From: Nonomuraea sp. SYSU D8015
Lineage (GTDB): Bacteria > Actinomycetota > Actinomycetes > Streptosporangiales > Streptosporangiaceae
NCBI RefSeq assembly: GCF_008065375.1
Contig: NZ_VJYI01000010.1
Location: 1-64,000 of the forward strand
Reading direction: 5' to 3'
DNA: 64,000 bases
Of this stretch, positions 52,879 to 61,581 are shown piece after piece. A model generated the notes under the pieces. The model ran no database searches, was not told where the DNA came from, and saw only the letters and a list, made by a program, of their open reading frames with translations. Each line of letters starts with the position of its first letter. Within the stretch, counting starts at the first letter, position 1. Position numbers and translations under genes: made by a program.

Positions 52879-53889
52879 TCACGAAGCGGTGGCCAGTTGC
52901 GCCGCCCAGGGCGGGTTCGCGCCCGCCACCGAGCAGGTCAGCGCCGACACCTGGACCGCGAAGGCCGCCGCCTCGACCGCCGTGGGCAGGTCGAGGGCGT
53001 CGAGGCGGCCGCCGAGCAGGCCCTTCACGCCGAGGTGGTGCAGCAGCCCGGCCGTGAAGGAGTCGCCCGCGCCGACCGTGTCCACGACCTCGACCTCCGG
53101 GGCCGGCACGGCGGCGCGTTCCCCGTCGAGGGACACCAGCGCGCCCGCCGCACCCCTGGTGATCACGATGAGCCGGGCGCCGGCGGCGTGCCAGGTGTCG
53201 CAGGCGCGGTCCATCGGCACGCCGGGGAGCAGGAACTCGAGGTCGTCGTCACTGAGCTTGAGGATGTCGGCCCACTCGCACCACCGGGCGACCTGGTAGT
53301 CGTCCTTGGAGGCGAAAGAGGGGCGGACGTTCGGGTCGATCGAGATCGTGGCACGTGCGGCGGCGGCTCGCGCGAACTCCTCGATCGCCGTCCGGCCGGG
53401 CTCCCTGACCAGAGCCAGTGAGCCCGTGTGCAGGCAGACGGCCGGGCCGAGGCGGTCGAGGTCCAGCTCGTACGGGCTCCACCCCCAGTCCGCGGTGCCG
53501 TCGGCGTAGAAGGTGTACTCGGCATGGCCGCGTCCGTCGAGGGCGGCGATCGCGAGCGTGCTGGGCTCCCGGGCCGCCACGGACGCCGACAGGTCCACGC
53601 CCGAGGACGCCAGGTGCTCGCGGAACAGCTCGCCGAAGACGTCTCCCGAGATGCGCCCGAGGAAGCGTGTCGGGGTGCCGAGACGGGACAGTGCGACGGA
53701 GGTGTTGGCGGGTCCGCCGCCCGGCAGCACGCGCAACGCCAGCCCGTCCGCCGCCCCGCCGGGCTCGGGTCTGTCCGGGGACGACGCGTCGGACGTCCTC
53801 GCGGTGCCGGTCTGGCTCGAGCCGGGCGGGGAGGTGGGACGCCGGTCGGTGAAGCCGTCGGCGACGCATTCGCCCAGGACAGCGATCAT
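52879..53889 (-). CDS. PfkB-family sugar kinase (fructokinase-like)
   Basis: A 336-residue ribokinase-fold kinase. It has LPGGGPANTSVALSRLG near the N-terminus, GRISGDVFGELFREHL, and the PfkB signature VDTVGAGDSFTAGLLHHL with the catalytic Asp (about residue 285). It probably phosphorylates fructose, as its gene is divergent from a Frc-type importer; ribose or another sugar remains possible. Residues about 15-47 are an extra Ser/Pro/Gly-rich stretch (RRPTSPPGSSQTGTARTSD and more) between the first strand and the substrate loop, unusual for the family. Confidence 0.8.
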   Translation of the reverse strand: MIAVLGECVADGFTDRRPTSPPGSSQTGTARTSDASSPDRPEPGGAADGLALRVLPGGGPANTSVALSRLGTPTRFLGRISGDVFGELFREHLASSGVDLSASVAAREPSTLAIAALDGRGHAEYTFYADGTADWGWSPYELDLDRLGPAVCLHTGSLALVREPGRTAIEEFARAAAARATISIDPNVRPSFASKDDYQVARWCEWADILKLSDDDLEFLLPGVPMDRACDTWHAAGARLIVITRGAAGALVSLDGERAAVPAPEVEVVDTVGAGDSFTAGLLHHLGVKGLLGGRLDALDLPTAVEAAAFAVQVSALTCSVAGANPPWAAQLATAS

Positions 53890-53979
53890 CGGGCCAGCCT
53901 TTCTGACACGTTGCCGATTTGTTACGGCGTGGGGGCATTGACGTTTCTGGAACGGGAGTCCATCATCGCAGCACGGCGG

Positions 53980-54011
53980 ATGTCAACGTTGACATATGTC
54001 AACGATGACAT
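53980..54011. promoter_or_regulatory. Two abutting LacI-type operators in the kinase-frcB intergenic region
   Basis: ATGTCAACGTTGACAT (53980-53995) is a perfect 16-bp palindrome. It is followed directly by ATGTCAACGATGACAT (53996-54011), the same site with one changed base. Exact abutment gives a 16-bp centre-to-centre spacing. The pair covers the predicted frcB promoter, so a bound LacI dimer pair would block it. The LacI gene closing the operon is the likely regulator. Confidence 0.85.
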
Positions 54012-54016
54012 TGAAT
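53989..54016 (+). promoter_or_regulatory. Predicted promoter of frcBCA
   Basis: TTGACA (53989-53994, the consensus -35, formed by the first operator), 16-base spacer, TTGAAT (54011-54016). The spacer is the second operator. AGGAA serves as ribosome site seven bases before the frcB ATG. Confidence 0.55.
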
Positions 54017-54037
54017 CCCCCCAGATAGGAACCGCTC

Positions 54038-55027
54038 ATGAACGCAAGACTTTCGGCCGGCCTGCTGATCACTGCCCTCCTCGTCACCGGGTGCGGCGGC
54101 GGTGGCGGCGGCGACACGACGACCACCACCACGCCCAAGGTCGGGCTGATCACCAAGACCGAGACCAACCCCTTCTTCGTCAAGATGAAGGAGGGCGCGC
54201 AGAAGGCAGCCCAGGCCAACGGCGTGGAGCTCATGACCGCCGCGGGCAAGTCCGACGGTGACAACGCCTCCCAGATCACCGCGATCGAGAACATGGTCGC
54301 CGCCGGTGTGAAGGGCATCCTCATCACCCCGAGCGACACCAAGGCCATCGTCCCGGCCGTCAAGAAGGCACGTGACGCCGGCGTCCTCGTGATCGCCCTC
54401 GACACTCCGACGGAGCCGCAGGACGCCACCGACGCGCTCTACGCCACCGACAACTTCAAGGCGGGCGAGCTGATCGGCCAGTACGCCAAGGCCGCCATGG
54501 CCGGCAAGCCCGCCAAGATCGCCACGCTGGACCTGGCGCCCGGCATCACGGTCGGCCAGCTCAGGCACGACGGCTTCCTCAAGGGGTTCGGCGTCCCGGC
54601 GGGCGACCCGTCCATCGTCTGCTCCCAGGACACCAACGGCGACCAGGCCAAGGGCCAGACCGCGATGGAGAACTGCTTGCAGAAGGCCCCTGACATCAAC
54701 GTCGTCTACACCATCAACGAGCCCGCCGCGATGGGCGCGTACACCGCGTTGAAGGCGAAGGGCCGCGAGAAGGACGTGCTGATCGTCTCCGTCGACGGCG
54801 GCTGCACCGGCGTCAAGGCCGTGCAGTCCGGACAGATCGCCGCCACGAGCCAGCAGTACCCGCTCAAGATGGCCGAGGACGGCGTCAAGGCCGTGGCCGA
54901 GTTCGCCAAGACCGGCAAGAAGGCCTCCGGCTACACCGACACGGGCGTCACGCTGATCACCGACAAGCCCGTCTCCGGCGTCGAGGCCAAGGACACGGCC
55001 TTCGGCCTGGCCAACTGCTGGGGCTGA
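54038..55027 (+). CDS. frcB: Sugar ABC transporter substrate-binding lipoprotein (RbsB/FrcB type)
   Basis: A 329-residue periplasmic-binding-protein type 1 lipoprotein. The signal peptide ends in the lipobox LVTGC (Cys about 19), then a Gly/Thr linker (GGGGGGDTTTTTT). The core is VGLITKTETNPFFVKMKEGAQKAA, GILITPSDTKAIVPAVKKAR and VVYTINEPAAMGAYTAL. Homology alone supports a pentose/hexose (ribose, xylose or fructose) cargo; fructose is favoured by the divergent PfkB kinase and the GH32 gene. First gene of an operon of four. Confidence 0.75.
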   Translation: MNARLSAGLLITALLVTGCGGGGGGDTTTTTTPKVGLITKTETNPFFVKMKEGAQKAAQANGVELMTAAGKSDGDNASQITAIENMVAAGVKGILITPSDTKAIVPAVKKARDAGVLVIALDTPTEPQDATDALYATDNFKAGELIGQYAKAAMAGKPAKIATLDLAPGITVGQLRHDGFLKGFGVPAGDPSIVCSQDTNGDQAKGQTAMENCLQKAPDINVVYTINEPAAMGAYTALKAKGREKDVLIVSVDGGCTGVKAVQSGQIAATSQQYPLKMAEDGVKAVAEFAKTGKKASGYTDTGVTLITDKPVSGVEAKDTAFGLANCWG

Positions 55028-55028
55028 C

Positions 55029-56000
55029 ATGGCCGTCATGGAAGCGACGCTGCCGCGCCGCCTGATCAGCACGCCGGTCGCGGGCCCGCTGGGCGCGCTC
55101 GTGCTGGCGTGCGCGTTCTTCGGACTGAACACCGAGCAGTTCTTCACCGGCCCGAATTTCTCGCTGATCATCCAGCAGGTCATGGTGGTCGGCACGCTCG
55201 CCATCGGGCAGACCCTGATCATCCTCACGGCCGGCATCGACCTGGCCAACGGCGCGATCATGGCGTTCGGCGGGATCGTGATGACCAAGCTGGCCGTGCA
55301 GAGCGGGCTGCCGCCGCTGCTGGCGGTGGTGGCCGGGCTCGCGGTGTGCGCCGGGTTCGGGCTGGTCAACGGGCTGCTGGTGACGCGGATCTCGCTGCCG
55401 CCGTTCATCGTGACGCTCGGCATGCTCAACGTGGCCTTCGCGCTCACCCACATCTACTCGGAAGAGCAGACGATCACGGACCTGCCGCCGCTGCTGACGT
55501 TCCTGGGGCAGACGTTCCAGATCGGGCAGACGAACGTCACGTACGGGTCGCTGCTGACGATCCTGCTGTTCCTGCTGTTCGCGTACCTGCTGGGGTCCAC
55601 GGCGTGGGGCCGGCACGTGTACGCGCTCGGCAACAGCCCCGAGGTGGCGCGCCTGACCGGCATCAGGACGCGGCGGCTGACGATCGGCGTCTACACGCTG
55701 GCCGGCTTCGTGTACGGCATCGCCGCCCTGCTGCTCGTCTCCCGCACCGGCGTCGGCGACCCGCAGGCCGGCCAGACCGACAACCTCGACAGCATCACCG
55801 CGGTCGTCCTCGGCGGCACCAGCCTGTTCGGCGGCCGCGGCCTGGTGATCGGCACGCTGGTGGGCGCCCTCATCGTGGGGGTCTTCCGCAACGGTCTCCA
55901 GCTCATGGGCGTACCGTCGATTTACCAGACCCTCATCACCGGCATCCTGGTGATCCTCGCCGTCACCGTCGACCAGCTGTCCAGGAGGAGGAACCGATGA
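55029..56000 (+). CDS. frcC: Sugar ABC transporter permease (RbsC/FrcC type)
   Basis: A 323-residue branched-permease-type protein with about ten membrane helices. Family landmarks are QTLIILTAGIDLANGAIMAFGG, NGLLVTRISLPPFIVTLGMLNVAFAL, AVVLGGTSLFGGRGLVIGTLVGALIVGVFRNGL and the QTLITGILVILAVTVDQ end. It starts 1 base after the frcB stop and overlaps frcA. A single permease gene homodimerises in this class. Confidence 0.8.
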   Translation: MAVMEATLPRRLISTPVAGPLGALVLACAFFGLNTEQFFTGPNFSLIIQQVMVVGTLAIGQTLIILTAGIDLANGAIMAFGGIVMTKLAVQSGLPPLLAVVAGLAVCAGFGLVNGLLVTRISLPPFIVTLGMLNVAFALTHIYSEEQTITDLPPLLTFLGQTFQIGQTNVTYGSLLTILLFLLFAYLLGSTAWGRHVYALGNSPEVARLTGIRTRRLTIGVYTLAGFVYGIAALLLVSRTGVGDPQAGQTDNLDSITAVVLGGTSLFGGRGLVIGTLVGALIVGVFRNGLQLMGVPSIYQTLITGILVILAVTVDQLSRRRNR

Positions 56001-56809
56001 CCACCCCTGTGCTCCAGGCCCGCGGCCTGGTCAAGCGGTACGGCCACGTGACGGCGCTCGACGGCGCCGACTTCGACCTGATGCCCGGCGAGGTGCTCGC
56101 GGTCATCGGCGACAACGGCGCGGGCAAGACCAGCCTGATCAAGGCGCTGACCGGCGCGCTCGTGCCCGACTCCGGCGAGATCCTGCTCGACGGGAAGCCG
56201 GTGCGCCTCCGCTCTCCCATCGACGCGCGCCGGCACGGCATCGAGACCGTCTACCAGGACCTCGCGGTCGCGGCCTCGCTCGACATCGCCACGAACATGT
56301 TCCTCGGCCGGGAAATACGCAAGCCCGGCATCCTCGGCAGCGTCTTCCGGATGCTCGACAAGAAGCGCATGCGCGAGGAGTCCGCCAAGCACATGGCCGC
56401 GCTGAAGATCGGGCTGCGCTCGCTCACCCAGCCGGTCGAGTCGCTGTCCGGCGGTCAGCGGCAGGGCGTGGCCGTGGCCCGGGCGGTGGCGTGGGCCACC
56501 CACGTCGTCGTCATGGACGAGCCCACGGCGGCGCTCGGCGTCAAGGAATCCGGGCAGGTGCTCGACATGATCAGGCGGGTCCGCGACGGCGGCACACCGG
56601 TCGTGCTGATCAGCCACAACATGCCCCACGTGTTCGAGATCGCCGACCGCATCCACGTCCAGCGCCTCGGCCGCAGGGTCGCCCAGATCAAGCCGGGCGA
56701 CCACAGCATGGCCGAGGTGGTGGCCATCATGACCGGTGCACTCCAGGTTTCGGAGGGCAAGGCGGTGGTGGCGGACAAGGACGCGGCGGAGGCGATCGGC
56801 CTGTCCTGA
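55997..56809 (+). CDS. frcA: Sugar ABC transporter ATPase (FrcA type, single domain)
   Basis: A 270-residue ATPase with one nucleotide-binding domain: Walker A GDNGAGKTS (about 38-46), signature LSGGQRQGVAVARA (about 153) and Walker B VVMDEPTAALGV, where the usual L-D after TAAL is G-V. RbsA-type ATPases have two such domains; the single-domain form is the FrcA type known from rhizobia. That supports fructose. The Q-loop (ETVYQDLAV) is present. The gene overlaps frcC (ATGA) and is followed by the LacI gene. Confidence 0.8.
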   Translation: MTTPVLQARGLVKRYGHVTALDGADFDLMPGEVLAVIGDNGAGKTSLIKALTGALVPDSGEILLDGKPVRLRSPIDARRHGIETVYQDLAVAASLDIATNMFLGREIRKPGILGSVFRMLDKKRMREESAKHMAALKIGLRSLTQPVESLSGGQRQGVAVARAVAWATHVVVMDEPTAALGVKESGQVLDMIRRVRDGGTPVVLISHNMPHVFEIADRIHVQRLGRRVAQIKPGDHSMAEVVAIMTGALQVSEGKAVVADKDAAEAIGLS

Positions 56810-56842
56810 CCATGCTCATCTCGATGATCGTGAGCCATTAAC

Positions 56843-57862
56843 ATGGGCCAGGTGCGGCGTCCGACGATGACTGACGTGGCCCGCGAGGTCGGTGTCACGG
56901 CGAAGACCGTCTCGCGGGTGCTCAACGACGACGGCCCGGTCGCCGTCGAGACGCGCGAGCGGGTCATGGCGGCCGTCAGGAAGCTGGGCTACCAGCCCAA
57001 CCTGATGGCGCGCAACATGCGGGTCGGCGCGCGGGACGCCGCGATCGGCCTGGTCATCCCCGAGATGGGCAACCCGTTCTTCGGCATGGTCGCGGGCGGC
57101 ATCGAGAGCGTCGTCCGCGCCCGCGGCCTCACCCTCATCGTCGGCTCGTCCAGCGAGACGGCCGACCTGGAGCAGTCGCTGATCGCGACGTTCCTGGCCC
57201 GCAGGGTGAGCGCTCTCATGGTGGTCCCGTCGGCCACCAGCGACCACCGCCACCTGCGCAGCGAACGCGTGGCGGGCCTGCCGATCGTCTTCCTCGACCG
57301 CCCCGCCGTCGGCCTGACCGCCGACTGCGTGGTCAGCGCCAACCGGGAGGGCGCCCGCGCCGGGGTCGCCCACCTCATCGGGCACGGCCACCGCAGGATC
57401 GGCTTCATCGGCGACGTGCCCGCCGCCCTCTACACCCGCCGCGAACGCTTCCAGGGCTACCGCGACGCCCTCGACCATGCGGGCCTCTCCTTCGACCGCG
57501 CTTTAGTCGAGACCGGCCACGACCAGGAGGCCGCCGAGGCCGCCGCCCTCCGCCTCCTGTCCCTCCCCGACCCCCCGACCGCCCTGTTCGCGGCCAACAA
57601 CCTGGCCTCGATGGGCGCGGTGCTGGCCCTGTCACACGCCGGCCGCCGAGACGTGGCCCTGGTCGGCTTCGACGACGTCCCCCTGGCCGAATGCCTCGAC
57701 CCGCCGCTGACGGTCGTGGCGCAGGACCCCGTGGGGGTGGGGGTGGCGGCGGCCGAGCAGGTCCTGGCCCGGCTGGACGGTGACCGCTCGAAGGCCCGCC
57801 GATCGGTGGTCCCCACCCGCCTGATCATCCGGGGCTCCGGCGAGTTGCCGGCGCCCCGGTAG
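56843..57862 (+). CDS. LacI-family transcriptional regulator of the frc locus
   Basis: A 339-residue repressor. The HTH is MTDVAREVGVTAKTVSRVLNDDGPVAVETRERV (residues about 9-41), the hinge QPNLMARNMRVG, and the sugar-sensing domain has the GFIGDVPAALYTRRERFQGYRDAL and LVGFDDVPLAECLDPPLT segments. It lies 33 bases after frcA, so it is probably in the same transcript. It probably binds the twin operators near 54.0 kb and shuts the operon down without the inducer. Confidence 0.8.
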   Translation: MGQVRRPTMTDVAREVGVTAKTVSRVLNDDGPVAVETRERVMAAVRKLGYQPNLMARNMRVGARDAAIGLVIPEMGNPFFGMVAGGIESVVRARGLTLIVGSSSETADLEQSLIATFLARRVSALMVVPSATSDHRHLRSERVAGLPIVFLDRPAVGLTADCVVSANREGARAGVAHLIGHGHRRIGFIGDVPAALYTRRERFQGYRDALDHAGLSFDRALVETGHDQEAAEAAALRLLSLPDPPTALFAANNLASMGAVLALSHAGRRDVALVGFDDVPLAECLDPPLTVVAQDPVGVGVAAAEQVLARLDGDRSKARRSVVPTRLIIRGSGELPAPR

Positions 57863-58082
57863 GCCGCCCTGGGCGGAGTGTCCGTCCCCGGGGGCGCTCC
57901 TCTCTCCTGATGATCAGGTCCGCCGCGACGCGGGATCTGCGTACTTCGACACGTTGCGGAACTGCCGTACGCCGTGGAAGCGAACAGCTGCGTGAAAGCC
58001 CCACGGACCTTACCCAGGACTCGGCGCTCGGGCGCCGGGCGCCGGTCCGCGGGGATCACGTCAAGCATCGAGGAGCACCACT

Positions 58083-58630
58083 GTGACCATGTCGAGCAGA
58101 ACCCGCGCGCGCCGAGCCATCCGTCTGTCCCTGCTCGCGGCCGCGTCGGCGGCGACTCCATCAGGGTCGACACCCCGCTGAAGGGGCACGTCTTCGGCGG
58201 CAACGGCGCCGACGCCTACTTCGCCGGAACCGCCGCCGGGCCCACCGAGATCTCCTACAACGGCGGCAACGGAAGCGACTACGTCGTCTACTCCGAGAGC
58301 ACGCAGCCGGTGCGCGTCAGTCTGGACGATTCGGAGCCGGGCGGCGGCCCCGACGGCCGTCTCGCCTTCGGGGATCGGGACGACATCCGCTCCGATGTGG
58401 AGAACATCACCGGCAGCGACTTCGACGACAATCTCGCGGGAAGCGAGGTCGCCAACCTCATCGAGGGGGGCCTTGGGAAGGACCAGATGTTCGGCTTCGG
58501 AGGAGCCGACACCCTCCGTGCCAAGGAAGGCGCGAAGGACGGCGTGATCGCCTGTGGCACCGGCACCGACGCGGCCATCGTCGACTCGGTCGACCCCACG
58601 ACGTTGAGCTGCGAGAACGTGACCAAGTAA
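58083..58630 (+). pseudogene. Secreted RTX-like calcium-binding protein, frameshifted after the signal peptide
   Basis: From a GTG at 58083 the sequence reads MSSRTRARRAIRLSLLAAAS with AAT, a clear Sec-type signal peptide. That frame meets a stop near 58180. The mature part, in another frame, reads DSIRVDTPLKGHVFGGNGAD, then YNGGNGSDYVVY, ENITGSDFDDNLAGSEVANLIEGGLGKD and MFGFGGADTLRAKEG. These are RTX/hemolysin-type Ca2+-binding nonapeptides (GGxGxDxUx-like). A frameshift at about 58135-58165 therefore separates signal and body. Unless read from the overlapping upstream start at 57974 without a signal peptide, the gene is broken. Confidence 0.6.
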
Positions 58631-58650
58631 CCCTCAGCTCATCCTTCCCC

Positions 58651-58679
58651 GAGCCGGGCCGAGACTCTCGGTCCGGCTC
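58651..58679 (+). terminator. Strong hairpin terminator
   Basis: GAGCCGGGCCGAG (58651-58663), loop ACT, CTCGGTCCGGCTC (58667-58679): a 13-bp stem with one G-T pair. There is no U-tract, as is common for actinomycete terminators. It lies 20 bases after the RTX-like gene and before the sigma factor gene. Confidence 0.75.
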
Positions 58680-58798
58680 TCGCATGGTCAACGGCGATTC
58701 CTGGGACGAAGCGGGTCCTGCGAGGCGGCGGGAGCCGCGTGACAGCGCAGTGACAGAGCCGTTGTCCAGTCTCGACACGGATCAAGGGAGAGGCACCG

Positions 58799-59323
58799 AT
58801 GTCGACATCTCACTTACACGAAGACGACCAGACCCTGCGCCTGCGGTTCCAGGCGGGCGACGACACGGCCTTGCGGCAGGTGTGGGAGCGGTACGGCGGG
58901 GCGCTGTTCGCGACCGCCTTGAATCTGCTGGGCGATCCCGGCCTGGCCGAGGAGGCGGTCCAGGACGCCCTCGTACGCATGTGGCGCAGCGCGGGGAACT
59001 TCGACGCCTCGCGCGAGCTGGCGCCATGGCTGTACCAGATCGTGCGCCGCTGCGCGGTGGACGTGCACAGGCGGCACAACAGGCGCCCGGCGACGGCGCC
59101 GCTGCCCGAGCTGCCCATCGAGGCGGAGCCGGCGGACGACCGGCTGTGGCTGGTCCGTGCCGCCGTACGGGAGCTCGAGCCCGCGCAGCGGGAGGTCGTC
59201 GAGCTGATGTACTTCCAGGGACTGGGCCACCAGGCCGTCGCCGACCGGCTGGGCATCCCCGTCGGCACGGTCAAGTCACGCGCGTCCCGAGCGTGCCGGC
59301 GGCTGGCCGATCAGCTGACCTGA
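58799..59323 (+). CDS. ECF-type RNA polymerase sigma factor
   Basis: A 174-residue ECF sigma factor. Region 2 covers LRLRFQAGDDTALRQVWERYGGALFATALNLLGDPGLAEEAVQDALVRMWRSAGNFD, and region 4 covers LEPAQREVVELMYFQGLGHQAVADRLGIPVGTVKSRASRACRRLADQL. An AGGGAGAGG ribosome site precedes the ATG. No anti-sigma gene adjoins it, so its control is elsewhere or of another type. The recognised promoters are unknown. Confidence 0.85.
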   Translation: MSTSHLHEDDQTLRLRFQAGDDTALRQVWERYGGALFATALNLLGDPGLAEEAVQDALVRMWRSAGNFDASRELAPWLYQIVRRCAVDVHRRHNRRPATAPLPELPIEAEPADDRLWLVRAAVRELEPAQREVVELMYFQGLGHQAVADRLGIPVGTVKSRASRACRRLADQLT

Positions 59324-59406
59324 GCCGGAGATCGCGTCGAGTGCCTTGAACCTCCGGCCGATCTGTGGTTGCGTGATCCGGTTTTCTGATACCGGAGGTA
59401 ACGCTC

Positions 59407-59793
59407 ATGCCGCACTACAGCAGGCTCTGCACGATCGTGATCGACGTCCCCGAGGCGGCCCACGACAGGGAACTCGACTTCTGGCAGGGCGCCATCGGAC
59501 GGCAGCTGACCAGGAACGAGCGCTTTCCCGAATACCACGGCGTGGCGCTCGTGGACCAGACCATCAGCCTCATGGTGCAACGCCTCGGGGAGGGGCCGAG
59601 CCGGGTCCATCTCGACATCCACACCGACGACCTCGAGGCGGAGGTCGCGCGGCTGGAACGCCTTGGCGCCAGGCGCGTCCAGCAGGCGCACAGGTGGTGG
59701 ATCATGGAAGACCCGGCGGGCCTGCCCTTCTGCGTCCTCCCCGACGCCCCCGGCACCCTGAACGACGACAACGCCCAGCGCTGGGACGATTAG
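59407..59793 (+). CDS. VOC-family (glyoxalase-like) protein
   Basis: A 128-residue cytosolic protein with one VOC unit pair (TIVIDVPEAAHDRELDFWQGAI, then VHLDIHTDDLEAEVARLERLGA and ending with IMEDPAGLPFCVLPD). This is the common glyoxalase/bleomycin-resistance fold; the substrate is unknown. GGAGG lies eight bases upstream of the ATG. Confidence 0.8.
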   Translation: MPHYSRLCTIVIDVPEAAHDRELDFWQGAIGRQLTRNERFPEYHGVALVDQTISLMVQRLGEGPSRVHLDIHTDDLEAEVARLERLGARRVQQAHRWWIMEDPAGLPFCVLPDAPGTLNDDNAQRWDD

Positions 59794-59835
59794 CCGGTCG
59801 CACATGGACCTGCCGCCCGTGTCAGACTCCGAGGT

Positions 59836-60357
59836 ATGACCCACGCTCATCTTCATGACGAAGACCCGGCGTGTGAGGTGGCCCACAGCGAGGCTCCGGC
59901 CGCGGAAAGCGGCCGGACGCTGGTCGCCGTCTTCGCCTCGCCGGTGGCCGGCTTCCTGCTGAGGTTCGGCGCCGAGCTCGGCTTCCGCCCGATCCTGCTC
60001 GAGCCCGATCCCGCGCGCCGCCTGGAGGGTTTCGCGGCGGAGACCGAGATCGGCGGCTACGTCGACGCCACGGCCGATGTGGTGCTCACCGACCATCATC
60101 GCGAGGAGATCGGGCCCATCCTGCGCGACCTGCTCAAGTCCCCGGCCCGGTGGATCGGCATCATGGGCAGCGCCCGCCACACCGCGCCGCACGTGCGGGC
60201 GCTGACCGACCTCGGCGTGCCGCCGGAGGAGGTCGCCCGCGTGCACCGGCCCATCGGGCTCAACATCGGCTCGCGCACCCCTCCCGAGATCGCCGTCGCC
60301 ACCCTGGCCGGCCTGCTCGCCGACCGGAACGCCCGCCCCGGCGGCTTCGCCTTCTGA
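59836..60357 (+). CDS. XdhC/CoxI-family molybdenum-hydroxylase maturation protein (C-terminal domain type)
   Basis: A 173-residue Rossmann-fold protein: LVAVFASPVAGFLLRFGAELGF, then VVLTDHHREEIGPILRDLL, WIGIMGSARHTAPHVRALTDLG and IHRPIGLNIGSRTPPEIAVA-like VHRPIGLNIGSRTPPEIAVA (spanning 20 residues). XdhC proteins load the molybdenum cofactor sulfido ligand into xanthine-dehydrogenase-type enzymes. Here it lacks the usual N-terminal half (XdhC_CoxI). It may serve the three-subunit enzyme at 24.6-28.1 kb, but the 32-kb distance makes this inference only. Confidence 0.75.
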   Translation: MTHAHLHDEDPACEVAHSEAPAAESGRTLVAVFASPVAGFLLRFGAELGFRPILLEPDPARRLEGFAAETEIGGYVDATADVVLTDHHREEIGPILRDLLKSPARWIGIMGSARHTAPHVRALTDLGVPPEEVARVHRPIGLNIGSRTPPEIAVATLAGLLADRNARPGGFAF

Positions 60358-60423
60358 CCCGCCGGGGCGTTCGGTGACGGTCGTCAAGCTCCTCCTCGTA
60401 CCGGTCGGCGACCTGAGAGCGCG

Positions 60424-61461
60424 TTAGTACCGGACGGTGATGCCGCCGGTGATGGCGTCGACCGTGACCGTGCCGCCGTACGGAATGACCAGCTGGGGGT
60501 CGGTGTGCCCGATGTCGACGTTCAAGACGAGCGGGATATCCGGGTTGTACTCGGCGAAAGCCCTCAGCACGGCATCCCGCTGGGCGGTCACATACTCGGC
60601 TTTCCGATCCGGAGGGAGCGGGTTGTCCAGCGACCAGGCCTTGGGCCGCCCGATGATCGCGGCGCCGAACCGCTGAAGCAGGCCGCGTTCCCCCATGCAC
60701 ATCAGCACCCGATACACATAGGTGGCGTCGGGGAGTGCTTCGGAGGTCTCCAGGAACAGCACGCAGCCGTCGTAGGCGGAGGGGGCCTGGATGTGGGTGC
60801 CGACGCGCAGGTTCCAGTCGACGATCTCCAGACAGCCGCCCCAGGACGGGCCGGTCACGGTGCGGCGCGGGCCGTGCCACTGCCACCCCTCGCCGGGAAG
60901 CAGGTCCGGCTCGCTCTCCAGGAACGCCGGGTTGTTCCAGTCTCGGTCGACGTCCGTGTAGAGCTCGGCGGGGCGCAGGTCGTACGCGTCATGGGTGAAC
61001 AGGGCGGCCCGCACCGCCGCGGCGGCCTGCGGGTTCATCCGGCCGCCACGGCCGAAGACCGTCATGATCGTGCCGCCGTAGTACGACACGACGCCGAGAT
61101 TCCACAGGTAGTTGCACAGGTTGGTGTTGTCGCTGATGCCGAAGAACGGCTTGGGATCGGCGCGGAGGACGTCCGCGTCGAGGTGACGCAGCACCTTGAT
61201 CTGGTCCTCGCCGCCGATGGAGGTGAGGACGGCTCTGATCTCCGGATCGGCGAACGCGGCGTTGACGTCGGCGGCCCGCGCGGCCGGCGACGACCCCAGC
61301 TCACGGGTGGTCGGGTATTCGACCGGGACGAGCCCGAAGTCCTCCCGGAGGCGGGTGAGGCCCAGCTCGTACGGCCCAGGGAAGATCGCGGGCAGCGCGG
61401 CGCCCGGCGACAGGATCGCCACCTTCTCGCCGGGCTTCGGCTTGTCAGGGTACGCCGGCAT
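60424..61461 (-). CDS. LD-carboxypeptidase family protein (peptidase S66, MccF-like)
   Basis: A 345-residue S66 peptidase. The nucleophile Ser is in FFGISDNTNL (about residue 112), the Glu in LFLETSEALPD, and the His in NVDIGHTDPQLVIPYGG near the C-terminus. Family members cut LD bonds in peptidoglycan tetrapeptides or, as MccF, detoxify microcin C-like compounds by removing the acyl sulfamate adenylate. The insert-rich middle (DRDWNNPAFLESEPDLLPGEGWQW) fits the MccF-like subgroup. No signal peptide, so cytosolic. ATG at 61461 (MPAYPDKP). Confidence 0.8.
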   Translation of the reverse strand: MPAYPDKPKPGEKVAILSPGAALPAIFPGPYELGLTRLREDFGLVPVEYPTTRELGSSPAARAADVNAAFADPEIRAVLTSIGGEDQIKVLRHLDADVLRADPKPFFGISDNTNLCNYLWNLGVVSYYGGTIMTVFGRGGRMNPQAAAAVRAALFTHDAYDLRPAELYTDVDRDWNNPAFLESEPDLLPGEGWQWHGPRRTVTGPSWGGCLEIVDWNLRVGTHIQAPSAYDGCVLFLETSEALPDATYVYRVLMCMGERGLLQRFGAAIIGRPKAWSLDNPLPPDRKAEYVTAQRDAVLRAFAEYNPDIPLVLNVDIGHTDPQLVIPYGGTVTVDAITGGITVRY

Positions 61462-61581
61462 GCGGAGCAAGCTACCGGTGGCCGCTGTCGGCGGCCACGC
61501 CTTTTCGCGCCGAGGCGGACGTGGGTGGATGCCGGCCCTTCCTCCGGGAACGCCATGCGGGCATGAGAGGAGGCCCGCCGC

